A DNA stretch of 64,000 bases from Roseomonas marmotae (GTDB lineage Bacteria; Pseudomonadota; Alphaproteobacteria; Acetobacterales; Acetobacteraceae): assembly GCF_017654485.1 (NCBI RefSeq), contig NZ_CP061091.1:2300501-2364500 (forward strand), given 5' to 3'. The translations under genes and the position numbers were made by a program. Positions within the stretch are counted from its first letter, which is position 1. Each line of letters opens with the position of its first letter. Shown in pieces: positions 35,430-45,158 of this stretch. The notes beneath the pieces are model-generated. The model made no database searches and was not told where the DNA came from. It was given only the letters and a program-made list of their open reading frames with translations.

Positions 35430-38147
35430 ATGACGCCGCCCCCTCAAGCGTTCGCCATGCTCGACAAGACCCTCTCGCCCGCCAGCTTCGAACAACGCAT
35501 CTATGAAGGGTGGGAGGCCGCCGGAAGCTTCGGCGCCCGGCCCGACAGTGCTGCCGAACCCTTCACCATCATGATCCCGCCGCCCAACGTCACGGGCAGC
35601 CTGCATATCGGCCATGCGCTGACCTTCACGATCCAGGACACGCTGGTCCGCTGGCGCCGCATGCAGGGCCGGGACGCCCTGTGGCAGCCCGGCACGGATC
35701 ATGCCGGTATCGCCACCCAGATGGTCGTGGAGCGCCTGCTGGCGGCCGAGGGCATCGACCGGCGCGAAATCGGGCGCGAGAAGTTCCTGGAACATGTCTG
35801 GGAATGGAAGGCGCAGTCCGGCGGCAGTATCACCCGCCAGCTTCGCCGCCTCGGCGCCAGCCTGGACTGGCCGCGCGAGCGCTTCACCATGGATGCCGGC
35901 CTGTCCGAGGCCGTGCGGGAAGTCTTCGTCACCCTGCACGAGCAGGGGCTGATCTACCGGGACCGCCGCCTGGTGAACTGGGATCCGAAGTTCCAGACCG
36001 CCATCTCCGACCTCGAGGTCGAGAGCAAGGAGATGAAGGGCAGCCTCTGGCACCTGCGCTACCCCGTGGAGGGGGAGGCGGGGCGCTTCCTCGTGGTCGC
36101 CACCACGCGCCCGGAAACCATGCTGGGCGATACCGCGGTCGCCGTGCATCCGGAGGATGAGCGTTTCAGCGACCTTATCGGCAAGCACGTCATTCTGCCG
36201 CTGACGGGACGGCGCGTCCCGGTGGTGGCCGATGCCTATTCGGACCCCGAGAAGGGGTCGGGTGCCGTGAAGATCACGCCGGCACATGATTTCAACGACT
36301 TTGAGGTCGGCAAGCGGCATGGCCTCGATATGCCTTCCGTGCTGGACGCCCATGGTGCCATCTGGCTGGATGAGATCGAGGCCGATCTGAAGGCGGTCGA
36401 AGGCATCGCCGACCCGGCCTTTGTGCGCTCCCTGGCCGGGCAGGACCGCTTCGCCGCCCGGAAAGCGATCATCGCCGAACTGGAGCGGCTGGAGCTGCTG
36501 GAGAAGACCGAGCCGCACAATAACGCGGTGCCGCATGGCGACCGCTCGGGCGTGCCGATCGAGCCACGGCTGACCATGCAGTGGTATTGCGACGCCGCGA
36601 CCCTGGCCAAGCCGGCCATCGAGGCGGTGGAGACCGGTCGTACCCAGTTCGTGCCGAAGCATTTCGAGAACGTGTTCTTCTCCTGGATGCGCGACATCCA
36701 GCCCTGGTGCATCAGCCGCCAGCTCTGGTGGGGCCATCAGATCCCCGCCTGGTACGCGCCCGATGGCGGCGTCTTCGTCGCCCGCACGGAGGAGGAGGCG
36801 CTGGCCCAGGCCCGCGCCAAGCTGGGCGAGAATGTCACGCTGAAGCGGGACGAGGATGTGCTGGACACCTGGTTCAGCTCCGCCCTCTGGCCCTTCTCCA
36901 CCCTCGGCTGGCCGCAGAAGACGCCGGAGCTGGAGAAGTATTACCCCGGCGACGTGCTGGTGACGGGTTGGGACATCATCTTCTTCTGGGTCGCCCGGAT
37001 GATGATGATGGGCCACCACTTCATGGGCGATGTCCCCTTCAAGACCGTCTACATCCATGGCCTCGTCCGGGACGAGAAGGGCCAGAAGATGTCGAAGTCG
37101 AAGGGCAACGTCATCGACCCGCTGGAACTGGTCGACAGCTTCGGCGCGGATGCGCTGCGTTTCACCATCGCCTCCCTGGCTACGCCGGGGCGCGACGTGA
37201 AGCTGGGCCGCAAGCGGGTGGAGGACTACCGCAGCTTCGGCACCAAGCTCTGGAACGCCGCCCGCTTCTGCGAGATGAACGGCATCGCGCCCGACGCCGC
37301 CTTCGACCCCTCAGCCGTGCAGACCCCGCTGGCGCGCTGGATCCTGGACGCGGCCAACGGCGCGATCGCCGAAGCGACGGCCGCCCTCGAAGCCTACCGG
37401 ATGGATGATTACGCATCCGCCTGCTACCGCTTCGTCTGGAACAGCTTCTGCGACTGGTTCCTGGAATTCGCCAAGCCGGCGCTGAACGGGCCGGATGGGG
37501 CGGAGAAGACGGAAGTGAAGGGGGCAGCACAGCATGTCCTCGGCACCATTCTGCGCCTGCTGCACCCCGTCATGCCCTATGTGACGGAGGAACTCTGGGA
37601 CCGCTTCGGCTACGGCCCTGAATTCAGCCTGATCGGTACTGCCTGGCCCACTCCGGTCGTGGTGCCGGGCGCTGAGGAAGCGCGGGCGGAACTCGACTGG
37701 CTCGTGCGGCTGGTCACGGAGGTGCGCGGCGTGCGCTCCGAGATGAATGTACCGCCCTCCGTCATGGTGCCGCTGCTCTTTTCCGGCGCGACGCCTGAGA
37801 CAATGGCGCGGGCCGGGCGCTGGATTGATGCCATCCGCCGTCTGGGCCGCGCGACGGAGGTGCTGCCGCTGGAGGGTACGCCCCCCAAGGGTGCCCAGGT
37901 CGTGGTGGACGAGGCAACGGTGCTGCTGCCGCTGGCCGAGGTGATCGACCTAGAGGCCGAGCGGGTGCGCCTGGAGAAGGACAAGGCCAAGGCCGAGGCG
38001 GAAGCCGCCAAGGTCGAGGCCAAGCTCGCGAATCCCGACTTCGTCTCCCGTGCCAAGCCGGAGGTGGTGGAGGAGAACCGGGAGCGTCTCGCGGCGCTTC
38101 AGGCGGAGATCGCGAGGCTCGCCGCGGCGATCTCCCGTATCGGCTGA
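35430..38147 (+). CDS. valS: valine--tRNA ligase
   Basis: 905 residues. Class I signatures HIGH (PPPNVTGSLHIGHAL, about 49-63) and KMSKS (GQKMSKSKGN, about 551-560) are present. The editing domain has VATTRPETMLGDTAVAVHP and the anticodon-binding region carries YRFVWNSFCDWFLE. It ends in the valyl-specific coiled coil rich in Glu, Lys and Ala (about 845-905). ATG 35430 is used; ATG 35457 (MLDKTLSPASFE) is an alternative that better matches other ValS starts. It ends the pcm-tolC-popZ-valS run. Confidence 0.97.
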   Translation: MTPPPQAFAMLDKTLSPASFEQRIYEGWEAAGSFGARPDSAAEPFTIMIPPPNVTGSLHIGHALTFTIQDTLVRWRRMQGRDALWQPGTDHAGIATQMVVERLLAAEGIDRREIGREKFLEHVWEWKAQSGGSITRQLRRLGASLDWPRERFTMDAGLSEAVREVFVTLHEQGLIYRDRRLVNWDPKFQTAISDLEVESKEMKGSLWHLRYPVEGEAGRFLVVATTRPETMLGDTAVAVHPEDERFSDLIGKHVILPLTGRRVPVVADAYSDPEKGSGAVKITPAHDFNDFEVGKRHGLDMPSVLDAHGAIWLDEIEADLKAVEGIADPAFVRSLAGQDRFAARKAIIAELERLELLEKTEPHNNAVPHGDRSGVPIEPRLTMQWYCDAATLAKPAIEAVETGRTQFVPKHFENVFFSWMRDIQPWCISRQLWWGHQIPAWYAPDGGVFVARTEEEALAQARAKLGENVTLKRDEDVLDTWFSSALWPFSTLGWPQKTPELEKYYPGDVLVTGWDIIFFWVARMMMMGHHFMGDVPFKTVYIHGLVRDEKGQKMSKSKGNVIDPLELVDSFGADALRFTIASLATPGRDVKLGRKRVEDYRSFGTKLWNAARFCEMNGIAPDAAFDPSAVQTPLARWILDAANGAIAEATAALEAYRMDDYASACYRFVWNSFCDWFLEFAKPALNGPDGAEKTEVKGAAQHVLGTILRLLHPVMPYVTEELWDRFGYGPEFSLIGTAWPTPVVVPGAEEARAELDWLVRLVTEVRGVRSEMNVPPSVMVPLLFSGATPETMARAGRWIDAIRRLGRATEVLPLEGTPPKGAQVVVDEATVLLPLAEVIDLEAERVRLEKDKAKAEAEAAKVEAKLANPDFVSRAKPEVVEENRERLAALQAEIARLAAAISRIG

Positions 38148-38458
38148 GACCAGCGCGACCGCCGGTTGTTCCACGCGCGCCGTGAGGGCACGTGTGGAAC
38201 AGCCGTGCCATCACACTCCGCCGGTCACGGACATCGCGCCAGTGAAGCCTGGAGAGGCGCGGAAGGCGGCGCCTTTCCTGCCGCGGACCAACGCATGTCC
38301 TGGGCCAGGGTGTTGATCCGGACCCATCGGGGGCTCGGCCCGGTTCGCGGCGCTGGCCGGAGAGCGCGCCCCCTGCCCAAAGGTGGCCTGGATGGTTGCG
38401 TGCGGGAAGAAGGTCGGGCGATACCAGCCGTGGAACGCCAGAAAGAAAGGTCGCGCAC
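38148..38458. other. 311-bp gap between valS and ilvD
   Basis: No gene is supported here: the short frames lack starts with ribosome sites and recognisable products, and no Leu/Ile/Val-rich leader peptide is seen. It should contain the ilvD promoter. One inverted repeat (38167-38201) is the only structure noted. Confidence 0.6.
38167..38201. repeat. inverted repeat in the ilvD upstream region
   Basis: TGTTCCAC (38167-38174) and GTGGAACA (38194-38201) are exact inverted copies separated by 19 bases. It starts 20 bp after valS. It could be a valS 3' hairpin or a regulator site for ilvD; no T-tract follows. Confidence 0.4.
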
Positions 38459-40183
38459 ATGGCTGAGCAGTACTGGGACAAGTCACGCCTTCCGAGCCGC
38501 CATGTGAGTGTCGGCCCGGAGCGTGCGCCGCACCGCTCCTACTATTATGCCATGGGGCTAACGGAGGAGGAGATCGCCCGCCCCCTGGTCGGCGTCGCCA
38601 CCTGCTGGAACGAGGCCGCGCCCTGTAACATCGCGCTCAGCCGGCAGGCGCAGAGCGTGAAGCTGGGCGTGAAGCAAGGCTCCGGCACGCCGCGCGAGTT
38701 CACCACCATCACCGTGACCGATGGTATCGCCATGGGCCACCAGGGCATGAAGTCCTCCCTGGCCAGCCGCGACGCCATCGCCGACACGGTCGAGCTGACG
38801 ATGCGCGGGCATTCCTACGACGCGATGGTCACACTGGCGGGCTGCGACAAGTCGCTGCCGGGCATGATGATGGCCATGCTGCGGCTGAACGTGCCCAGCG
38901 TCTTCATGTATGGCGGCTCCATTCTGCCCGGGAAGTTCCAGGGGCGGGACGTGACGGTCGTCGACGTGTTCGAGGCGGTGGGCCAGCACGCCGCCGGCAA
39001 CATGTCCGATGACGATCTGCACGCCCTGGAATGCGTGGCCTGCCCCTCGGCCGGTGCTTGCGGCGGCCAGTTCACCGCCAATACCATGGCCACCGTCTCC
39101 GAGGCGATCGGCCTGGCGCTGCCCGGCTCGGCCGGTGCCCCGGCACCCTATGAGGACCGCGACAAATGGGCCGTCGAATCCGGCCGCGCGGTGATGGACC
39201 TGCTGCGGAAGAACATCCGCCCGCGCGACATTGTCACCCGGGAGGCGCTCTACAACGCGGCGCTGATCGTCGGTGCCACGGGCGGTTCCACCAATGCCGC
39301 CCTGCATCTGCCGGCCATGGCGCATGAGGCCGGCATCAGCTTCACCTTGCAGGACGTGGCCGAGATCATGCGGAAGGCGCCTTATATCGGCGACCTGAAG
39401 CCCGGCGGCCGCTATGTGGCCTTCGACGTCTATAAGATCGGCGGCATCCCCGTGATCGTGAAGGCGCTGCTCGATGCCGGCCTCCTGCATGGCGACTGCA
39501 TGACCGTCACCGGCGGCACCCTGGCCGAGAACCACCGCGAGGTGATCTTCCCCAGGGACCAGGACGTCATCCGCCCGGTGTCGGACCCTATCTCGCCCAC
39601 AGGCGGCGTGGTCGGGCTGAAGGGCAATCTCGCCCCCGAAGGCGCGATCGTGAAGGTCGCCGGGATGAAGAACCAGCGATTCGAGGGCAGGGCACTCTGC
39701 TTCGACTGCGAGGAGGATGCCTTCGCCGCCGTCGACCAGCGCGCCTATAAGGCAGGGGATGTTATCATCATCCGCTACGAAGGCCCGAAGGGCGGCCCCG
39801 GCATGCGGGAGATGCTTTCCACCACGGCCGCCATCTATGGCCAGGGCATGGGCGAGGCCGTGGCGCTGATCACCGACGGCCGATTCTCCGGCGCGACCCG
39901 CGGCTTCTGCATCGGCCATGTCGGGCCGGAGGCAGCGGTGGGCGGGCCGATCGGCCTGTTGGAGAATGGCGACAGGATTATCATCGATGCCGAAAAAGGC
40001 ACGATCGATGTCGATATTTCTTATGAGGAAATGAACAGGCGCCGCGCTGCATGGAAGCCACGTGCAACCGATTATAACTCAGGCGCGCTCTGGAAATACG
40101 CGCAACTGGTGGGGCCAGCGTATCTTGGCGCCGTGACGCATCCGGGAGGCGCGGCAGAGACGCATTGCTACGCCGACATTTGA
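38459..40183 (+). CDS. ilvD: dihydroxy-acid dehydratase
   Basis: 574 residues from ATG 38459, the start that yields the family N-terminus and has AAAGAAAGG upstream. The iron-sulfur ligands are in [20 protein letters not shown] and [17 protein letters not shown], and the signature [11 protein letters not shown] lies near the end. The enzyme makes the 2-oxo acid precursors of valine and isoleucine. The cysteine spacing fits the IlvD branch rather than the sugar-acid dehydratases. The gene is alone here; ilvBNC and ilvA are not in the window. Confidence 0.95.
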   Translation: MAEQYWDKSRLPSRHVSVGPERAPHRSYYYAMGLTEEEIARPLVGVATCWNEAAPCNIALSRQAQSVKLGVKQGSGTPREFTTITVTDGIAMGHQGMKSSLASRDAIADTVELTMRGHSYDAMVTLAGCDKSLPGMMMAMLRLNVPSVFMYGGSILPGKFQGRDVTVVDVFEAVGQHAAGNMSDDDLHALECVACPSAGACGGQFTANTMATVSEAIGLALPGSAGAPAPYEDRDKWAVESGRAVMDLLRKNIRPRDIVTREALYNAALIVGATGGSTNAALHLPAMAHEAGISFTLQDVAEIMRKAPYIGDLKPGGRYVAFDVYKIGGIPVIVKALLDAGLLHGDCMTVTGGTLAENHREVIFPRDQDVIRPVSDPISPTGGVVGLKGNLAPEGAIVKVAGMKNQRFEGRALCFDCEEDAFAAVDQRAYKAGDVIIIRYEGPKGGPGMREMLSTTAAIYGQGMGEAVALITDGRFSGATRGFCIGHVGPEAAVGGPIGLLENGDRIIIDAEKGTIDVDISYEEMNRRRAAWKPRATDYNSGALWKYAQLVGPAYLGAVTHPGGAAETHCYADI

Positions 40184-40266
40184 ATCCCGTGGTTTAACTT
40201 CGGCACGATTGGTCACTATTCTGCCCCAGCTTCGCCATGCTGAGGCGTAAGCATCTTTTCCAGGGG

Positions 40267-40319
40267 CCGGTGTCTTAAACGCACCGGTATCCACGCAGCT
40301 CCGGGCGGCTCCGCCCGGA
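40267..40319 (+). repeat. two adjacent hairpins before the YXWGXW-repeat gene
   Basis: CCGGTG (40267-40272) pairs with CACCGG (40282-40287), and TCCGGGCGG (40300-40308) pairs with CCGCCCGGA (40311-40319). The second ends just before AGGAGG-like AACAGGAGGAAG and could hide or expose the ribosome site. They may equally terminate ilvD transcription. Confidence 0.4.
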
Positions 40320-40332
40320 ACAGGAGGAAGAG

Positions 40333-40719
40333 ATGCTGAATCGCCGTTACCTGTTGGGAGGCGCGCTGGCCGCGCTCGCCGGCGCCGTATCACTGACCAG
40401 TCCGGCGCAGGCTCAACCGCATATGCCACCGCCCGGCCCCCCGGGCCGTGGCCCCGGCGGCCCAGGCCCCGGACCTGGGCCTGGGCCTGGAGGGTCACGC
40501 CGTCCGCCGCCGCCACCGCCGCCACGCCGTGATGGGCCACGTGGCCGCGCTCCGAGTCGCCAGGCCGCCTGGCAGCCGGGTTATTGGAACTGGCGCGGTG
40601 GCCGGTATGAATGGGTTCCCGGCCGCTGGGTGGAGCGCCGCCGCCATGGCAACTGGCGTGAAGGCCAGTGGGTGATGCGTGGTGGCCGCTGGACCTGGAT
40701 CGAGCCCGGCTGGCGCTGA
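40333..40719 (+). CDS. exported proline-rich YXWGXW-repeat protein
   Basis: 128 residues. Signal peptide MLNRRYLLGGALAALAGAVS with a twin-arginine-like NRRYLLG and cleavage near AQAQ. A Gly/Pro-rich stretch (about 30-65) follows, then tandem aromatic repeats GYWNWRGGRYEWVPGRWV and WREGQWVMRGGRWTWIEPGW. These match the YXWGXW repeat family of small envelope proteins of unknown function, rich in Trp and Arg. A strong ribosome site AGGAGGAAG precedes the ATG. It is paired with a lipoprotein gene 11 bp downstream. Confidence 0.8.
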   Translation: MLNRRYLLGGALAALAGAVSLTSPAQAQPHMPPPGPPGRGPGGPGPGPGPGPGGSRRPPPPPPPRRDGPRGRAPSRQAAWQPGYWNWRGGRYEWVPGRWVERRRHGNWREGQWVMRGGRWTWIEPGWR

Positions 40720-40730
40720 GGAGAAGAGCC

Positions 40731-40955
40731 GTGAACAAGCCAGGACTTCTGAGAATGTTGCTCCTGGCGGCGGCCGGCGCCGGGCTCTCGGGATGTGTGG
40801 TCTATCCGGTGAGCTACTACGGCCCGCTGGAACCTCCCTATGGCTACTACGCACCACCGCCGCCGGTGGTGGTGCCGCTGCCGGTTCCGCCTGCAGCACC
40901 GCCACCGCCCTGGACCGGGCCAGCTGATCCGCCCGGCCCGGTGCCCTGGCGCTGA
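40731..40955 (+). CDS. small proline-rich lipoprotein
   Basis: 74 residues from GTG 40731, preceded by GAGGAGAAG. The signal peptide has a lipobox LSGC with the lipidated Cys near residue 22. The mature part is almost wholly Pro, Tyr and Val (YYGPLEPPYGYYAPPPP). It is likely an outer-membrane lipoprotein of unknown role, co-transcribed with the YXWGXW-repeat gene 11 bp upstream. Too short and biased for family assignment. Confidence 0.7.
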   Translation: MNKPGLLRMLLLAAAGAGLSGCVVYPVSYYGPLEPPYGYYAPPPPVVVPLPVPPAAPPPPWTGPADPPGPVPWR

Positions 40956-40964
40956 AGCAGGGGC

Positions 40965-41732
40965 TTAGCGGAGCGTTATGGTGACGGCGGTATGGTCGGA
41001 AGGTTGTTCCATCGAACGCAGGGACAGGTCGATCTCCGCTTTCTCCAGACGCTCCGCGAGGTCGGATGAGAGCAGAGCGTGGTCTATCCGCAGGCCCCGG
41101 TTGGCATCGAAGGCCGCGCCATAATCCCAGTAGGTATAAAGCCTTTCTCTCGGATGCAGCGCCCGCAGCGCATCCGTCAGACCGAGGTTGATAAGGGCCC
41201 GGAACGCCGCCCGGCTCTCCGGCCGCACCAGCGCATCCGTGGCCGGAAGGGCACCAGGGGCGAGGTCGAGAGGCGTCGGGCAGACATTGAAGTCGCCGAG
41301 GATGGCGAAGGGCGTGAAGCTGTCCAGCCGGTCGGCGGCCACCTGCCGCAGGCGCTCCATCCAGCGCAGCTTGTAGGCATAGCCTTCGGGGCCACCGGAA
41401 TTGCCATTGGGCAGGTAGATGCCGGCAAAGCGCCCGCCAGCGGCCGCGATCTCGATATAGCGCGCCTGCGTATCCTCTTCCTCACCGGGAAGCGCCTCGG
41501 CCACCACCTGGAAGGGAATTCGGGACAGCACCGCCACGCCGTTGCGCCCGCCGCTCTGGCCCACGGCGTGGGCGCGATAGCCCAGCGGCTCGAACTCGGC
41601 CGCCGGGAATTCCTCCGCCTTGCACTTCAACTCCTGCAGGAACAGCAGGTCGGGCTGTGCCGACTGGAGGAAGCGTTGCACATGCGGCACGCGCCGGCGT
41701 GCCGAGTTCACATTCAGGGTGGCGAGCCGCAA
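40965..41732 (-). CDS. xthA: exodeoxyribonuclease III
   Basis: 255 residues of the EEP fold. It has LNVNSARRRVPHVQRFLQ, the metal-binding Glu in LLFLQELKCK, IYLPNGNSGG, FAILGDFNVCP and the terminal PSDHTAVTI, which hold the expected catalytic residues. It acts as an AP endonuclease and 3'-5' exonuclease in base excision repair. It lies 6 bp after erpA on the same strand; erpA-xthA divergent from dgt is a recurrent alphaproteobacterial arrangement. Confidence 0.93.
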   Translation of the reverse strand: MRLATLNVNSARRRVPHVQRFLQSAQPDLLFLQELKCKAEEFPAAEFEPLGYRAHAVGQSGGRNGVAVLSRIPFQVVAEALPGEEEDTQARYIEIAAAGGRFAGIYLPNGNSGGPEGYAYKLRWMERLRQVAADRLDSFTPFAILGDFNVCPTPLDLAPGALPATDALVRPESRAAFRALINLGLTDALRALHPRERLYTYWDYGAAFDANRGLRIDHALLSSDLAERLEKAEIDLSLRSMEQPSDHTAVTITLR

Positions 41733-41738
41733 GACAGG

Positions 41739-42092
41739 TCAGCCGATCGAGAAGGAAGCGCCGCAGCCGCAGCCGGAAACGGCCTGCGGATTGCTGATGG
41801 CGAAATGAGCCCCGATCAGTTCGTCCGTCCAGTCCAGCTGCGCACCGGCCAGCAGGTCCAGGCTGACTGGGTCGATGAAGACGCGGGCGGCCGGGCCTTC
41901 CAGCACCAGGTCGTCATCGGCCGGCGCATCCTCCATCCCGAAGGAATACTGGAAGCCGGAGCAGCCGCCGGCCTGCACCGCCACGCGCAACCCGGCCCCG
42001 GGGCGGCCTTCACGTGCCGAAATCTCCGCGACCTGGGCGAAGGCGCGGGGGGTAACCTGAAAGGTGGGGGGCGAGATGGTGCCGTCGGGCAT
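41739..42092 (-). CDS. erpA: iron-sulfur cluster insertion protein ErpA/IscA type
   Basis: 117 residues from ATG 42092, 9 bases after AGGAG; the frame extends to 42215 but the extra part has no A-type features. The three cluster-binding cysteines are C44 (AGGCSGFQY) and C108 and C110 (SGCGCGASF). A-type carriers deliver Fe-S clusters to apo-enzymes such as IspG or dehydratases. It is first in a two-gene unit with xthA and is divergent from dgt. Confidence 0.9.
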   Translation of the reverse strand: MPDGTISPPTFQVTPRAFAQVAEISAREGRPGAGLRVAVQAGGCSGFQYSFGMEDAPADDDLVLEGPAARVFIDPVSLDLLAGAQLDWTDELIGAHFAISNPQAVSGCGCGASFSIG

Positions 42093-42213
42093 GGCCGGAA
42101 AACTCCTCAGGCTCGGCATATAGGATGGAGCGGGGCCGGATTCCAACCATTCCGGCCTCGCGGGAAGGCACACACCGTTGCGGCAGGCCAGGGTGGCTGG
42201 TAAGCCGCGCGCC

Positions 42214-43365
42214 ATGGATGGTCTTGCACCTTATGCCGTGCGGCCGGAAACCTCGCGTGGCCGGCTGTATCTGGAGCCCGGCGGCGACTCGCGTTCGCCG
42301 TTCCAGCGGGACCGTGACCGGATCATCCATAGCAAGGCCTTCCGCCGCCTGCAGTACAAGACCCAGGTCTTCATTTATCATGAGGGCGACGAGTTCCGCA
42401 CGCGGCTGACCCACAGCATCGAGGTAGCGCAGATCGCCCGCTCCATCGCCCGCCGCCTGCGGCTGGACGAGGATCTGGCGGAGGCTCTGGCCCTGGCACA
42501 CGACCTGGGGCACCCGCCTTTTGGCCATGCGGGGGAGGAGGCGCTGAACGGCGTCATGCGCCCCTATGGCGGCTTCGACCACAATGCCCAGAGCCTCAAG
42601 GCCGTCACGCTGCTGGAAGCCCGCTATGCCAGCTTCGACGGGCTGAACCTGACCTGGGAGACGCTGGAGGGGTTGGCCAAGCACAATGGCCCGATCCGCC
42701 GGCCGACACCTTATTTCGTTGAATACAATGCCAGGCACCCGCTCGACCTCACCACCCACGCCTCGGCCGAGGCGCAGGTGGCCGCCCTGGCCGACGATAT
42801 CGCCTATAACAACCACGACCTGGACGATGGCCTGCGCGCCGGGCTCTTCTCGCTGGAAGAGGCCTCGCAGCTTCCCCTGATCGGAGACGCCGTGGCCACG
42901 GCGCGGGGGGCTTATCCCAGTGTCGAGGACGGGCGCCTGATTTCCGAGGCCATCCGCCGCGTCATCAATGCCATGATCCAGGATGTGGTGGAGGAGGCCG
43001 GGCGGCGCCTTGAGGCTCTGGCGCCCCGGACGGTGGACGATATCCGCGCCGCCGGCCATTCCATGGTCTATTTCAGCGACCGCATGATCGCCGCCAACCA
43101 GACGGTGCGGAATTTCCTCTTCGACCGCATGTATCGTCACTGGCGGGTGAACCGCACGACGCAGAAATCAAAGCGGGTGGTGCAGGTGCTGTTCAGCCTG
43201 CTGCATGGCGGGCCGGAGATGCTGCCGCCCGAATGGCGCGCCCGTGCCGGCACCGCCGGCAGCGCGCAATGCGCCGCCGCCGTCTGCGACTACATCGCCG
43301 GCATGACCGACCGCTTCGCGCTGGAGGAACACCGGCGCCTGACCGACCCACACCTTCCCGGCTGA
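42214..43365 (+). CDS. dgt: deoxyguanosinetriphosphate triphosphohydrolase-like protein
   Basis: 383 residues from ATG 42214. HD-domain residues are H67 (RLTHSIEVAQIA), H96 and D97 (LAHDLGHPPFGH), and the later Asp in ALADDIAYNNHD. The start SPFQRDRDRIIHSKAFRRLQYKTQVF is diagnostic of Dgt-like proteins. It hydrolyses dGTP (or other dNTPs) to nucleoside and triphosphate, keeping nucleotide pools balanced. It is followed by argS after 11 bp and probably heads the long argS-to-serS transcript. Confidence 0.92.
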   Translation: MDGLAPYAVRPETSRGRLYLEPGGDSRSPFQRDRDRIIHSKAFRRLQYKTQVFIYHEGDEFRTRLTHSIEVAQIARSIARRLRLDEDLAEALALAHDLGHPPFGHAGEEALNGVMRPYGGFDHNAQSLKAVTLLEARYASFDGLNLTWETLEGLAKHNGPIRRPTPYFVEYNARHPLDLTTHASAEAQVAALADDIAYNNHDLDDGLRAGLFSLEEASQLPLIGDAVATARGAYPSVEDGRLISEAIRRVINAMIQDVVEEAGRRLEALAPRTVDDIRAAGHSMVYFSDRMIAANQTVRNFLFDRMYRHWRVNRTTQKSKRVVQVLFSLLHGGPEMLPPEWRARAGTAGSAQCAAAVCDYIAGMTDRFALEEHRRLTDPHLPG

Positions 43366-43376
43366 TACGGACTTCC

Positions 43377-45158
43377 ATGCCCCACGACCCGACTTCCTCC
43401 GACATCTTCGCCGTCCTGCGCGCCGAGGTCGTGGGCTGCCTGCGACGCCTGCTGCCCGAGCTGCCGGAGGACGCCTTCGCCCGCGTGCTGGTCGAGCCGC
43501 CCCGCGATGCCAGCCACGGCGATATGGCCACCAATGCCGCCATGGTCGTGGCCAAGCTGGCCAAGCTGCCGCCGCCCAAGCTGGCCGCCCAGCTGGCCGA
43601 GGCGCTTTCATCCCTGCCCATGGTGGCGGAGGCGACCCCGGCCGGCCCCGGCTTCGTGAACCTGCGGCTGCGGGAGGATTTCGTTCTCGCCCAGATCCCT
43701 GTGCTCCTGCGGGCTGGCGAGGACTATGGCACCTCGGCCGTGGGCGGCGGCGTCCGGGTCAATGTCGAATATGTCTCGGCCAACCCGACCGGGCCGATGC
43801 ATGTCGGCCATTGCCGTGGCGCCGTGGTGGGCGATGCGCTGGCCAACCTGCTGGGCAAGGCTGGCTATGACGTCACCAAGGAGTACTACATCAACGACGC
43901 CGGCGCGCAGGTGAGGGCGCTCGCCTATGCGGCCTACTGGCGCTATCTGCAGGCCATCGGCACGGCGCTGACGGAGGAGGAATACTCCGCCCTGGTGCCC
44001 GGTGGCCTCCAGTATCGTGGCGACTACCTTATCCCCGTGGGCGAGGCCCTGAAGGCTGAATACGGGGACGCCCTGGCACCCGGCGCCAGGCCCGAATTCA
44101 CGGAAGAGCGCCTGGCGCTGATCCAGAAGACCGCCGTGGCCATGATGATGGCCGAGATCCGTGAGGACCTGGCCGCGCTCGGTGTCGTGCATGACGTCTT
44201 CATCAGCGAGCTGGAGCTGGTGCAGAACGGCGTGGCCGACCGGGCCATCGCCGAGCTGGCGGCCAAGGGGCTGGTCTATGAGGGCGTGCTGGAGCCGCCG
44301 AAGGGCAAGCTGCCCGATGACTGGGAGCCGCGCCCCCAGACCCTCTTCGCCTCCACCCGCTTCGGCGACGACGTGGACCGCCCTCTCCGCAAGAGCGATG
44401 GTTCCAACACCTATTTCGCCAACGACATCGGCAACCATGCCGACAAGATCGCCCGCGGCATGCAGCAGCTGGTGCAGGTCTGGGGCGCGGACCATGGCGG
44501 CTATGTCTCGCGCATGAAGGCGGCCACCAAGGCTCTGTCCGACGGCAGGGTGCCGCTGGATGTGGTGCTCTGCCAGATCGTCAAAGTGCTGAAGGACGGC
44601 GAGCCCGTCCGCATGTCCAAGCGCGCCGGCAGCTACATCACGCTGCGCGACCTGATCGACGAGGTGGGGCGCGACGCCGTCCGCTTCACCATGCTGACGC
44701 GCAAGTCCGACGCGCAGATGGAGTTCGACCTGACCAAGGTGGTCGAGCAGTCGCGTGAGAACCCGGTCTTCTACGTGCAATACGCCCATGCCCGCTGCCG
44801 CTCGGTTCTGCGGCAGGCAGGGGACCCGGCGGCCGAGCTTCTGGCCGAAGCGCCGCTGGAGGCACTGAAAGACCCCGCCGAACTGGCTCTGCTCCGCCGC
44901 CTGACCACGTGGCCGCGCACTGTCGAGGCTGCTGCTGCGGCGCGGGAGCCACACCGGATTGCCTTTTATCTCCACGACTTGGCCAGCGACTTTCATATCC
45001 TGTGGAACCGTGGGCGAGAGGATGCGACACTGCGCTTCATCCTGGCCGAGCAGCCGGAAGCAACGCGGGCGCGACTGGCTCTGGTGGCCGCGACCGCGAC
45101 CGTGATCCGCTCCGGCCTCGCTGTCATGGGCGTGACGCCTGTTGAGGAGATGCGGTGA
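43377..45158 (+). CDS. argS: arginine--tRNA ligase
   Basis: 593 residues from ATG 43377, 11 bp after dgt; upstream in-frame sequence lies within dgt. HIGH-type motif SANPTGPMHVGHCRGAVVGD, KMSKS-like VRMSKRAGSY, and a C-terminal anticodon-binding domain with VQYAHARCRSVLR. The N-terminal Arg-tRNA synthetase domain has EPPRDASHGDMATNAAMV. It charges tRNA-Arg. Its TGA overlaps the GTG start of the SPOR-domain gene by 4 bp. Confidence 0.96.
   Translation: MPHDPTSSDIFAVLRAEVVGCLRRLLPELPEDAFARVLVEPPRDASHGDMATNAAMVVAKLAKLPPPKLAAQLAEALSSLPMVAEATPAGPGFVNLRLREDFVLAQIPVLLRAGEDYGTSAVGGGVRVNVEYVSANPTGPMHVGHCRGAVVGDALANLLGKAGYDVTKEYYINDAGAQVRALAYAAYWRYLQAIGTALTEEEYSALVPGGLQYRGDYLIPVGEALKAEYGDALAPGARPEFTEERLALIQKTAVAMMMAEIREDLAALGVVHDVFISELELVQNGVADRAIAELAAKGLVYEGVLEPPKGKLPDDWEPRPQTLFASTRFGDDVDRPLRKSDGSNTYFANDIGNHADKIARGMQQLVQVWGADHGGYVSRMKAATKALSDGRVPLDVVLCQIVKVLKDGEPVRMSKRAGSYITLRDLIDEVGRDAVRFTMLTRKSDAQMEFDLTKVVEQSRENPVFYVQYAHARCRSVLRQAGDPAAELLAEAPLEALKDPAELALLRRLTTWPRTVEAAAAAREPHRIAFYLHDLASDFHILWNRGREDATLRFILAEQPEATRARLALVAATATVIRSGLAVMGVTPVEEMR

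Noticed and set aside
35250..37058. Open frame of about 600 codons on the minus strand opposite valS
   Set aside because: It mirrors valS codon by codon in a high-GC gene and has no family features; valS carries both class I motifs.
38166..38507. Leader peptide for ilvD attenuation
   Set aside because: The frame has no run of Ile, Leu or Val codons and no terminator/antiterminator pair follows.
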